Assembly: GCA_018894105.1 (NCBI GenBank)
Contig: CM032128.1
Span: 18,023,001-18,087,000, forward strand
Direction: 5' to 3'
Length of the DNA stretch: 64,000 nucleotides
Origin: Jacaranda mimosifolia
Taxonomy: Eukaryota > Streptophyta > Magnoliopsida > Lamiales > Bignoniaceae
Shown here: in pieces, positions 50,626-61,295 of the stretch
Position numbering within the stretch: the stretch's first letter is position 1
How the letters are laid out: every line of letters starts with the position of its first letter
Made by a program: the position numbers and the translations under genes
The notes under the pieces: generated by a model
Database searches by the model: none
The model's input: the letters and a program-made list of their open reading frames with translations, nothing else
What the model was told of the DNA's origin: nothing

Positions 50626-51136
50626 TAAATTTAAGCCCTAGATAAATTTTGAGAATAGAGCACAAAGGGAGAGAAAGAAGAGTGAACGTAAACATCTAAA
50701 GCTCCAGATCTACGTGACCGGTGTACGTAGGGAGAGGCATCAAAGCAACAACCATGGTTATGGGTTTACTGACGAAATTGGGAGCCAAGGCTTACGGTAA
50801 CTGTTTTGAGCTGGGGTGAATTATTTGGTTTAAAAACTGAATGTATTCCCACCATATAATTGGGAGGAAGTTAAATTTTTTAATAAAATAAATACAAAAC
50901 GATGATGGTTCCGACCATCTTTAGTTAATTATTAAACTAAATACTAAAAAGCCATATTGCTTAAAAATTAATTAGTGGGGGTTGTTAAACTATCATAGTT
51001 AAGCTCCTACTAAATACTAAAAACCCCTTATGTTTATTAGTAATTGGGTGGGGGGTTAACAACCCCTACAAAATAAGATGATTAGTGGGGGTTCATAATA
51101 ACCCCAACTAAATAAGTAGTGACAGCAAGTGGGAGA

Positions 51137-53372
51137 TGATTGGAATAGTGCCTCGCAAGCCAATTAAATTGGCATTGCAAACTATTTCACTAGAGATACA
51201 ATTTTGATTGAATAATATTCTTTAAATGGCCATTTTCATCTTATGCTTATAATTACTTCACTGGCATTTGGTTGAAGCCCTTAGATCACAATAGACTATG
51301 GGACTTGGTCAAGACACTTGGTGATGCTCATGAAACAAGTTTTACACGATCATGATCTTAAATCTTCCAAATCATAGGATCTTTTAAGACCAGGCATCTA
51401 AGATCTGGATAGACTTATACTAATGATGCATAAATCCAAGGGTTGGATATTGCTCTGTTTTATGAGCAATTCCATATGGATATGGGTATATAATATGTTC
51501 TTGTTAGATAACAAGGCACTAAAGACCCACCCAGAGAATCCATTAGATAGCCAAAGAGGCAAGTCAGTAGTAGCAAGTTCTCCAGCTTACGCTAGTGTAT
51601 ATAATTAGTCCTCTAACCTGAGGATCCATTCCATGGTAACCTTGTGTTTAGATCCTAATGCTTTGACTCTTCCCTGGCCATGTAGTAGGTCGTTCGGGTG
51701 GTGATTGGGCATGAGCTACTTAGACATAAAGGTTTGTAAGATTCAAGATGGAATCCAGCTCCTCGTCATTGTGAAAGGCGAGTACATCTCCTACATATTC
51801 TATAATGATCACTTTCAAGAAAACCTTGCGGAAGGTAGTATGACAATTTGTAAAAAGAGTTTTCCAAAGATGATGTCATAAAGGGGAATCGAACATTTGA
51901 ATAAAGATATAGAATCGAGGCTATTAAGAAGCCGACAAATATCTTATCCTAGGCATCTTCTGGGAAATACGAGATTGAAGGACCGTATTTGCATGGTACG
52001 CGTAGGCCAATTAGTTGGGCTCCATGGACTTGAGGTTGGAGATCGACCATTGAGGTTGGATACTCTTCAATTAATGGAGATTAATTGAATTGAGTCGATT
52101 AATTTAAAAAAGTTTAAACTAAAATAAATATATAATTTTCTAAAGTAACAAAGAGTTGTGAGCCTATGTACAATGAATGGTAGAACCTAATGGGTCACAC
52201 ATAAAAGTCAATTTCATTTCCTAGGCGATGAAGGGGAATTTTCTAAGGAGTTAGAAAAGTTCCCTCTTGATTGATTTGGAGGTTGACCGATTGACACAAG
52301 TTGTGGTCATCTTAGCTTGATCAATTTAATTGTTAAATTGATCTAATTAATTTAAGGAGTTAAACTAAGACCAATTAATTAAGGAGTTAATTATTTGGTG
52401 TCACATGACTATCAATTGTTCAAGTTAACTTAAGGAATTAAGTTAACAATTACTAGCTTAAGGAGTTAAGCTAATTGACTTAAAGAGTTAAGTCAAGCTA
52501 ATTAATTAAATTAAAGGAGTTTAATTTAATTAAAATAGAGAATTATTTTGAAGGGAAAATTCAAATGAAATGCTCATTTGATATGAATTAGAATTTATTT
52601 GGATAACATTTTATGAGATGAAATGAAGATTCCAAATGAAATTCAAATTCACACAAAATTCAAATCACATGCCAACTTGCATGCTAGTTGGCGTCACCCC
52701 TTGAGGAAGGTGTGATGCCAACTTGGCATCACACCATCCTCCCTCTATATATAGATATAGAGAGAGGCGGCCAACTCTCATGCTTGCATTACATTCCATG
52801 TGAATTAGATTCTCTCAAATCCCCTCCAAAATTTCAAGTGTTGCCTTATGTGTTGAAGCTTCACTTCTCTACTTCTCCTACCCCCAAATCAAGCCTTCAT
52901 CCAAGTTCTTCTTCTCATTATTCTCCAGTTGATATTGAGAAGAAAAGGATTTGGAATTGGTGTGTGAATCATCACATTAGAGTCAAGCTAATTAGATTGC
53001 TTGCCTTTGGAGATCCACTATTTCGGGTAGAGACTTTGGAATAATTTTTTGAGGTCTTTTTGAATCCTTTTTGAGATGATTTTTTTACTAAAGTCACCTT
53101 AAGGAGTTGGCGTTCATTTAGTGCAAATTTTGCTCAAATCAGAGTTGATTTGGTTGAGAAAAAGTTGCTCGGATTCTATTGTGTTGCTAGAAGACAGTTT
53201 TCAAAGAGTTGAGATCTTTTTCCACCTTCCTTTGATTTTTTGAAATTCAAACTAACTCTCTATCCAAATCTAAATCTATGGCATGTTTAGATCCTTGGTG
53301 ACATGAGTAGCCTACTTATTTTTCATTTTTCATGCTTTGATTATTGGATCATATGACTACATGTGACTTCAT
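51137..53372 (+). repeat. Copia LTR D (3' LTR of outer element)
   Basis: Starts TGATTGGAATAGTGCC directly after the purine tract GTGGGAGA and ends ACATGTGACTTCA, 2236 bp. A TATA-like run is at 52744-52758 and a palindromic U3 array at about 52310-52530. Confidence 0.9.
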
Positions 53373-53572
53373 TACTTACCACCAAAAGGTCAAGTTCCCA
53401 ACCCCAGCCAAAACGGTGGAGGCATTGTGCGATGCCAATGAAGCTTGAAAGTGTTACACCATCTCAGTCGATACCAAAACACCAAAGGTCCCAACACCTA
53501 AAATGAATCAAACACTTGATCTACCAATCCTTGACCATGAGAAGGACTCGCAGAAGCATAAGGCAGAAAGAA

Positions 53573-56500
53573 CCTAAGTCGAGCTTTCCAAGAATCACAA
53601 GAAAATTGGGCTCAAGGTTGGCAACCTAGATAAGTGCATTAAGATTGGGAGCTCATTGAAGTCAAACATAGAGTGCATGATTATTGATTTCCTTCGTAAA
53701 AATATGAATGTCTTCTATTGGTCGGCTTTCGATTTGCAGGGTATTGACCCTGATGTGATTGTTTAACGCCTGAACGTCAACCTTGCTACAAAACCAATCA
53801 AGCAAAGAGCAAGGGTGTTCAGAGAAGAGAGAAATAAAATCATAAATGAAGAGGTTGAGAAGCTCCTACAAATAGGCTTTGTTATCGAGATTCAATTACC
53901 CAAGTGGTTGTTTGCTGTCATGTTTATGCCTAAAAATGAAGGCAAGCGGAGGTTGTGCAAGACCTTAACAAAGCTTACCCCAAGGACCCCTACCCTTGCC
54001 TCGTATCAACCTCTTTGTTGATTCAACTATAGGATGTGCTTTACTCAGCATGATGGATGCATTTAAGGGGTATTACCAAATCTTCATGGCGCTCAAAGAT
54101 CTAGACAAGACCATGTTCGTGGTTCTATAGGCTTATATTACTTTGTAGTCATGCCATTCGGCCTGAAAAATCTTGGGGCAATATACCAGCGGCTCATAAA
54201 TATGATGTTCAAAGAGACGAATGGCTAGTTGATGGAAGTCTATGTTGACGACATGATAGTCAAAAGTATCTAAGAGGACAATCACTTAGAAGACTTGGCA
54301 CATACCTTCTCGATCTTAAGAAAATACATCCTTAAGCTTAACCCAGCTAAGTGCACATTTGGAGTCTGGGCAGGAACATTTTTGGGATACATGGTTAGTT
54401 AGAAAGGGATTAAAGCGAATCCCCAAAAAATACAAGCTATACAAGATATCGTACCACCAAGGTTGATGAAAGAAGTGCAAAGACTTGTGGGTCGAATAGT
54501 GGCTCCTAGTAGATTCATATCAAGAATGGTAGACAAAAAGCCTCCCCTTCTTCAAAATAATTCAAGGAGCCTAGCATTTCTAATGGATGGAAGGGTGTGA
54601 TTGGGCACTCGACGATCTAAAAAAGTACTTGTCAAAACCCTTGTTGTTAGCCAAGCCAAGCCCCAAAGAGATATTATATCTCTACTTGGCGATCTCCCCT
54701 AATGTGGTCAGTTAGTTTCTCACATCGATTGATGGGATATTCCGCAAACTATCTACTATCTAAGCAAAATATTGCACTAGCCACAGTCACAAAACTATAT
54801 GGAAATTGAGAAGTTTGCACTAGCCATGTTCACATCAACTCGATGGTTAACACCGTACTTCCAATCACACAACATCACCATATTGACAAACCAACCACTA
54901 AAGAACGTGTTATCTAGACCACATCTATCAAGTCAGCTTATAAAGCCGATCAAACTCGAAGAGTTCGACATCAAGTACAAACCAAGAACAACCATCAAAG
55001 TCTAAATGTGGCAGACTTCCTGGTAGTGTGGATCGACCTAACCAAAGAGGAGTAGGAGATATCCATCCCCTAGACATTACATATTGATGGTAGCGTAACA
55101 ATATTCGGAGGGGGAACGTCGGTGCTGTTTTGCATACCCGATGGAATAGAGGTCGAGTTCATCATAAAGCTGGGCTTTCTAGTAACCAACAACGAGGGAA
55201 AGTATAAAGCCCCCATCGCCAGAATGAGGATGGCCCTCTACCGAGAAATCCAACAACAAGTGATCGTGATCAATTCGCAACATATTGCATGCCAGTTCCG
55301 TGAAGCATTGGTGGAGAAGTATTTAATGATAGTTCAAGAATTACAACAAGAATTCCGAGCCTTTTCCTTCAACTGTATCCCCAAGTCAGAGAATGAAAAA
55401 GTTGATACCCTTTTTAAACTTGCGAGTTCCACTTAAGGTACATGGCGAAGAATAATAACCCTTCTGGTCGAAAATGACCCCGCCATGTCTACTACAAAAT
55501 TAATCAAGAATTAATATGGATGGTTGAGGATCCAACCCCAAGCTGGCATGACGATATCATAGAATATCTCCAACATGGCAAGCTACCCTCGGATAAAGGG
55601 AAAGCCTATTGGGTCCAACTCTGATCTGCTAGATATGCGCTCAACGAACAAGCTGACTCTTTAAGAAATCCTTTTCTAGGCCATCGCTTTGCTACTTAAA
55701 GCTAGCACAAACAAGGGAAGTACTAAGAGAAATTCATGAAGGCATGTGTGGAAATCACTCAGGAGGTTGAGCACTAGTCCACAAGGTGCTAAGATAAGGA
55801 TATTTTTGGTGCACCCTGACCAAAGATGCCATGGATTTTTGTCGCAAATGCAAATACTACCAATTTCATACTAACAACCCCCATTAGCCAGCGGCACCAA
55901 TGGTTAGTTTTGAAGTCTCCTGGCCATTCGATTAGTGGGTGATTGATATTCAAGGAAAGTTGCCCTCAACAATAGGACAATGGATATTCGTTATTGTCAT
56001 AGTCGAATACTTCACCAAATGGGTAGAAACCGAAGTAGTAGCTATGATAACCGATGTCATAGTTCGAGCTTTCATTTGGAAAAATATCATATGCACGTTT
56101 AGCTTCCTAAATCACTCATATCCAACAATGGTACCTAGTTTCAAAGCAAGAATATCATGAAATGGTGTGAAAATTTAGGAATCCAACAACACTTTATGTT
56201 GGTGGGCATCCTGCAAAGCAATAGGCAAACTAAGGGAACAAATAGGTCCATTATCGACCATATCAAGAAGAGGCTGCAAGAAGCTCAAGAAAAGTGGGCG
56301 AATGACCTCCATGGGGTACTTTTGGTGTAACGCACCACTCTTCAAGCAGCAATAGGAGAACCACTATATAGCCTGGTCCACGAGTTCGATGCCATTTTGC
56401 CGGTCGAAATACTTGAAGATATAGCAAGAATACTAAATTACGACCTAGAGATAAATAAGAAAACAAGAGCTTCAGAGCTCGACCAACTTAAGAAGAAATG

Positions 56501-56767
56501 GCAGCAATCATTTACCAAGATCCAACACTACAAAGGACAAATAGCAAAGGCATACAACAAGAAGGTGAACCCCCAAACCTTCTAGGTCGGTGATCTAGTG
56601 CTCAAGAAGGTTGACGTCACAAGGCATATCAGCAAGCTAAACCTGAACTAGGAAAGCTCATTTAAGGTCGTTGAAGTGGCGAAAAATAATGCATATTGCT
56701 TAGCAAATGGGTATGGAGTTGAACTCCCAAGGACTTGGAATGCTACAAACTTTAGGAAGTTTTAAAA
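53573..56767 (+). pseudogene. Ty3/gypsy pol remnant, Tat-like (RT, RNase H, second RNase H, integrase)
   Basis: Degenerate but co-linear. RT: FDLQGIDPDVIV, then KQRARVFREERNKIINEEVE (53815 on) and YVDDMIVKS at 54241-54267 with both catalytic aspartates kept. RNase H: IEKFALAMFTSTRWLTPYFQ near 54800. Then a second, archaeal-type RNase H (IDGS near 55085, TNNEGKYKAPIARMRMAL near 55180), the mark of the Tat/Ogre group. Integrase: CRKCKYYQ of the zinc-binding part near 55843 and WVIDIQGKLP of the catalytic core near 55940. It ends PRTWNATNFRKF at 56764. Many stops and frameshifts. Gag and protease are absent on the left, where LTR D adjoins. Confidence 0.88.
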
Positions 56768-57381
56768 TTAATGTCATTTTTTACTACAAAGCACCTATGT
56801 AGCAAACTTTGTAATCAAGGTTAGTTTTGATCATAAGACGCCGCAACAGCGTGTAATGCAAAATTTCAAAATTTGATTTTAATTAGTGCCGTTGATTTTA
56901 TTAAATAAAGGTTACTGTATAGGTGATTATAGTAAGCCAAACATCATTTCCTCAACAGGTAACCCTCGAGGAATTACATTTAGACCAAGCTAATTACAAA
57001 CCAAAAAGGCACTAACGTTTAAATTAAATTACATTTAGATCGAGCTAATTGCAAAATTAGATAACAACAAAAAGAAAAATGAAAGGTTAAAATTGAGAAT
57101 AAGCATTGCAAATAAAGAGCGAATGTGAAGATTCATTAATAAAAAGGCCAAACCTGGATACACCTAAACATTCAAAAATAAAAAGTAAATAAGTACATTG
57201 AAGTAAAGTCAACCCCCTACGGTAGCAAGAAAGGGTAAAAACGTAAGATTCAAATCCTCAGAAGTTGAACCATTTTCAAGGGCGGTTGAAAGGCCAGCAA
57301 TGTTAAGATCATCTTGGGTAGCAGTAAAAAGACCGGCGTCGAAAGTAACAGCAACAAGACTTAGAAGTTGGAGGATAGGGG
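56768..57381 (+). other. Probable 3' untranslated/LTR region of the gypsy element
   Basis: Non-coding sequence following the pol stop, cut at 57382 by copia LTR E. I could not define an LTR border. Confidence 0.4.
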
Positions 57382-59617
57382 TGTTGGAATAATGCCCCGC
57401 AAGCCAATTAGATTGGCATGTAAACTATTTCACTTATGATACAATATTGATTGAATGATATTCATTAATTGGTCATCTTCATCTTATGTTTATATTTACT
57501 TCATTGGAATTTGGTTGAAGCCCTTATATCACATAAGACTATGGGACTTGGTCACGCATTAGGTGGTGATCATGAAATAAGTCTTACAAGGTCGTGGTTT
57601 TAAATCTTCCAAGTTGTAGGATCTTATGAGATAGGGCATCTAAGATTTAGATAAACTTGTACTAATGATGCATAAATCCAAGAGTGGGATATTGCTCTAT
57701 TTAGTGGGTGCTTGTTAGGGAATAAGTTCACTGAAGGCCCACCTGGAGAATCCACTAGAAAGCCATAGTAGCAAGTTCTCCAGCTTACGCTAATATATAT
57801 ATATATATATAATTAGTCCTTTGACCTAAGAATCAATGGTAACCCTGTGTTTAGGTCCTTATACTTTGACTTTTCCTTGACCATGTAGCGGGTCTTTCAA
57901 GTTGAGGTTGGGTATGAGCTATTGAGATATGGAGGTTTGTAAGATCCAACATGTGATCTGACTCCTTGTAGTTGTGAAGGACGAGTATATCTCCTATGTA
58001 TTCTATAATGATCAATTTTGAGAAATCCTTGCGCAAGCTAGTATGATAATTTGGAAAAGGAGTTTTCTAAAGACGATATCATAAAGGGGAATCGAATATT
58101 GGAAATAGAAACATAGTGTCGTGGTTACTAGAGAGATAGCAAATATCTTGTCCTAAGTCTTTTTCGAGAGATATGAGACAAAGTGACAGTATTTACATGG
58201 TATGCGTAGAGCTAAAATGGTTCTCCAAAAGTATTTATTTTAGCTAATTAATTGGGCTCCATGGGCTTGAGGTTGAACATCAACCATGAAGATTAGGTAC
58301 TCTTCAATTAATGGAGATTAATTGAATTGAGTTATTAGTTTAAAGGAATTTAAACTAATGCGAATATTTGATATTTTATAAGTCACAAGGAGTTGTGGGC
58401 CCATTCCAATGAATGGTAGAACCTAATGGATCATACACAAAAGCTAATTGCAAATCCTACTTGATGAAGGGAAATTTTCTAAGAGTTAGAAAGATTCCTT
58501 GATGACCAATTTTGGAGATAGAAGGTTGATACAATTTGTAGTCATTTTGGCTTGGTAAATTTAATTGTCAAATTGATCCAATTAATTTAAGGAGTTAAAT
58601 TAGACCAATCAATTAAGGTATTAATTATTTGGTGCCACATGACTATCAATTTGTCAACTTAAGGAGTTAAGTTAACAATGATTTGCTTAAAGAGTTAAGC
58701 AAATTGACTTAAGAGTTAAGTCAAAGGATAATTAATTAAATTAAAGTGTTTAATTTAATTAAAATGAAGAATTAATTTTGGAGGAAAAATTCAAATGAAA
58801 TTTTCATTTGGTGTGGCATTAGAATTTATTTGGATGACATTTCATGAGATAAAATGAAGATTGTAAATGAAATTCAAATGCACATAAAATTCACATGCCA
58901 CTTGCTTGCCAATTTGCAAAAAAATTGGTGCCAACTTGAGAAAGGTGTGATGCCACCTTTGCATCACACCATCCTTCCTCTATATATAAACATAGAGCGA
59001 GAGAGTGGGAGGCCTCTAAGGGTGTAAATTACAAGCAATCTAGATCTAAGATTAAATTCTCTCATTTTCCCTTTAATACCCTAAGTGTTGCCTCATGTGT
59101 TGAAGCTTCACTTTTCTTTATCTCCTACATCCAAATCAAGCTTTCATCCTTGCATTTCTTCCTTTTGTTCTCCAACTAACCTTGAGAAAACTTGGATCAT
59201 GCGTTGGTGTGTGGACCTTTTCATTAGAGGCAAGACAATTGGATTGCTAGCCTTTTGGAGATCCTCTATTTAGGTAGAAATTTTGGAGTGTCCATTGGAG
59301 ACCTTTCTGGAATTGTTTTGAGATGAAATGTTTATTGGTGAATCATCAAGATGTTAGTAATCCTTTGGTCTGAGTTTCACATAATTCCTTATTTGTTTGG
59401 TTGGGCAAAGTGGCTTGGAAACCGTTGTGCTGCTAGGAGGTAGATTCAGGGAGTTGAAGCCTTCATTCTAGTTTCCTTCGATTTTGTGAAAATCAAGGTA
59501 ATCCTTATACCAAATCTAAATCTATGGCGTGTTTAGATCCTTGGCTTCATATGTAGCCTAGTTATTTGGGCACTTTTATGCTTTGGTAATTGGATCCTAA
59601 TACTACATGTGACTTCA
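57382..59617 (+). repeat. Copia LTR E
   Basis: 2236 bp, TGTTGGAATAATGCC to ACATGTGACTTCA. A TATA-like run lies at 58980-58990 and a palindromic U3 array at about 58560-58770. Confidence 0.92.
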
Positions 59618-60139
59618 AGTGGTATTGGAGCCTAATTCATGCTATGATTTGGATTTTTTGATTGATTGATTCATTTGATAGATTGATCAAAATCTCTAGA
59701 TACTTGATCCAACTTATGGATTGGAGTGTTTGGATGATATTGTATGTGGCTCTTTTGCTTGATGAATTGAAAGCATGCTAATATGTATTTTAAGTGTTAA
59801 TTCATATGATTAGTATGTTTTAATTCATAGTAGCTAATGTTGAATTTTGATTTGCATTAGTTGATGTTATATGTTGATATAGCATGTTACATTTGTCCTT
59901 AAGGTGTTTTGGTCATTTTTAGATCCAATATGATTAGAGTTTATTGGAGATTTTTGAAGAATATGATTCTTACTTAAACTTGTTTTTTGAAACATGATTG
60001 AGCACTTGAAATTTCATTTTTAAAAGCAATTTCGAATCTGGAATTTCATCTATATTTTGTGATTTAATGTTTAGGAAATGTCCCAAATTTTTTGGTGCAC
60101 AAAAGTTGAGCAAAACTTCACTTAACTCGGCCATAACTC

Positions 60140-60240
60140 CTAAACAAGGCTGCTGCCAGCCACTGCTAGGCGCTGGCCATGCAGCGAGCGTGCTATGTTA
60201 CGTCGGTCGCCTAAGCTAGGCCGAAAGCAGCAGTTTTGAT
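60140..60240 (+). other. GC-rich leader island, copy 3
   Basis: Contains GCTGCTGCCAGCCACTGCTAG, GCGCTGGCCATGCAGCGAGC and TCGCCTAAGCTAGGCCGAAAG. Several inverted words (CTAGGC/GCCTAG-like, CTGGC/GCCAG) can pair. It sits at the same place in the leader as copies 1 and 2. Confidence 0.6.
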
Positions 60241-61151
60241 ACAAGGCGAGTTTTGAGTGTTATTTTTAGTTCCTTAAGTGACCAAAAAAGTTTTATTTAT
60301 CACATAATAAATGCACAGATGTTGTGCTAAAATTAATCTTCAATTATGTTGCATAATTGTTATGCTTGGTCTTGCTTGGCCAATTAATTGTTTATGAGAT
60401 AAGCATTTAATTGTTGGAATTGAATGTCAATTATAGATTTATTTATTGTTCATTTAATTGTTTAATGAATGATGAATGAATGGGGATGATCATGAACCTT
60501 TAATATTGATTTTATTTGTTTCAAGTTGTTGAAAAGGGTTATATTAAATTAGGGTTTGCATGCCTCTTAATTTCTATCTTGTAAATGTTATGATAGTAGA
60601 ATCACTAGGAGTGAGGATTTCTGTCTCATGTAAGTGTTACATGGAGCAAAGAATACCATTGAAGGCATGAAGACTCATGAATGTATAGGGATACACTCAT
60701 GTAATAGATAGATTTAATCAACCCACTTAAAATCAACTAAGTGGTGCACCTATGGCTATAAGTGCATGACTTGTTAAGGCTCATGGTCATCCCACCCTAG
60801 GAGCATGCTAGGTGCATTTACTTATTTATGCTTTCCATATCTTATTGATGTATGAGATGCATGGTTAGGATATAAAAACCTAAATAAGAAGATAAAATGA
60901 TGAGATCTTTGCAAGTAAGAAAAACCCTCCACTTAGAATGCCTAAGTGTTTTCAAATATTAACTCAAAATAGATACAAATTAAAGCGAGTTTTAATTAAT
61001 CCATGCCTTCTACCAATAGTATATGGCATAACGACGCTACTATCTTTGTGTGATATAATCCGAACACGGGGGTCACACTTAGATGGAAAGATATGACCAT
61101 AAACTTAGCATATGATGCAACTTTGATTTGAGGCTTCCCACACATTATACA

Positions 61152-61295
61152 TGTTGGAATAGTGTAGAGAGTTGCCTTGGAAGAGAATATAGCAGATCCA
61201 CTAACTAAACCCCTAACGTAAAAGGTATTTGAAGAACATCTTGAGAATATGGGTCTCAAGGCCATAGGGCATTGGCTTTGGGGCAAGTAGGAGAT
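61152..61295 (+). pseudogene. Copia pol C-terminal tip and polypurine tract
   Basis: About 40 codons corresponding to the last part of RNase H, with one in-frame stop, then the purine tract AAGTAGGAGAT ending at 61295. The segment begins, at the deletion junction, with a 13-base match to the LTR start (TGTTGGAATAGTG, 61152-61164). Confidence 0.75.

Larger units (their letters stand above)
46687..51121 (-). mobile_element. CACTA transposon (4435 bp) between copia pol end and 3' LTR
   Basis: Begins CACTACAAAA at 46687 and ends AAGTAGTG at 51121. Both subterminal zones are rich in words such as GGGGGTT, AACCCCC and CCCGCTATTATT, typical CACTA subterminal repeats. The interrupted copia sequence can be followed across it: ...TTGGCTTTAGG before and GCAAGTGGGAGAT after, as in the uninterrupted copy at 61273-61295. 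Expected 3-bp duplications (AGG against ACA) match poorly. It carries a transposase-associated gene (47332-47854) but no TNP2-like transposase that I can see, so it is non-autonomous. Confidence 0.88.
34072..53372 (+). mobile_element. Outer Ty1/copia retrotransposon (Angela/BARE-like), heavily nested
   Basis: The 5' LTR is 34072-37076, the primer-binding site TGGTATCAGAGCC 37079-37091, leader 37092-37559 and 44573 to about 45474, pol remnant 45480-46682, and the 3' LTR 51137-53372. Insertions inside it are a hAT element (35903-36678), a minus-strand copia relative (37560-44572) and a CACTA element (46687-51121). Without these it would be about 7.1 kb. Gag, protease, integrase and the front of RT are gone: leader passes directly into RT at about 45474. 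The flanks GGTTG and TTACT do not match, so the two LTRs may come from different copies joined by recombination, or the ends have changed. The family call follows the gag and RT text of the copies in this window. Confidence 0.75.

Noticed and set aside
52688..53044. 118-codon frame in LTR D as a gene
   Set aside because: Lies downstream of the TATA-like box in the LTR, is broken in the sister LTRs, and shows no motif.
34072..53372. Target duplication for the outer copia element
   Set aside because: Flanks GGTTG and TTACT do not match, so a clean single insertion is not claimed.
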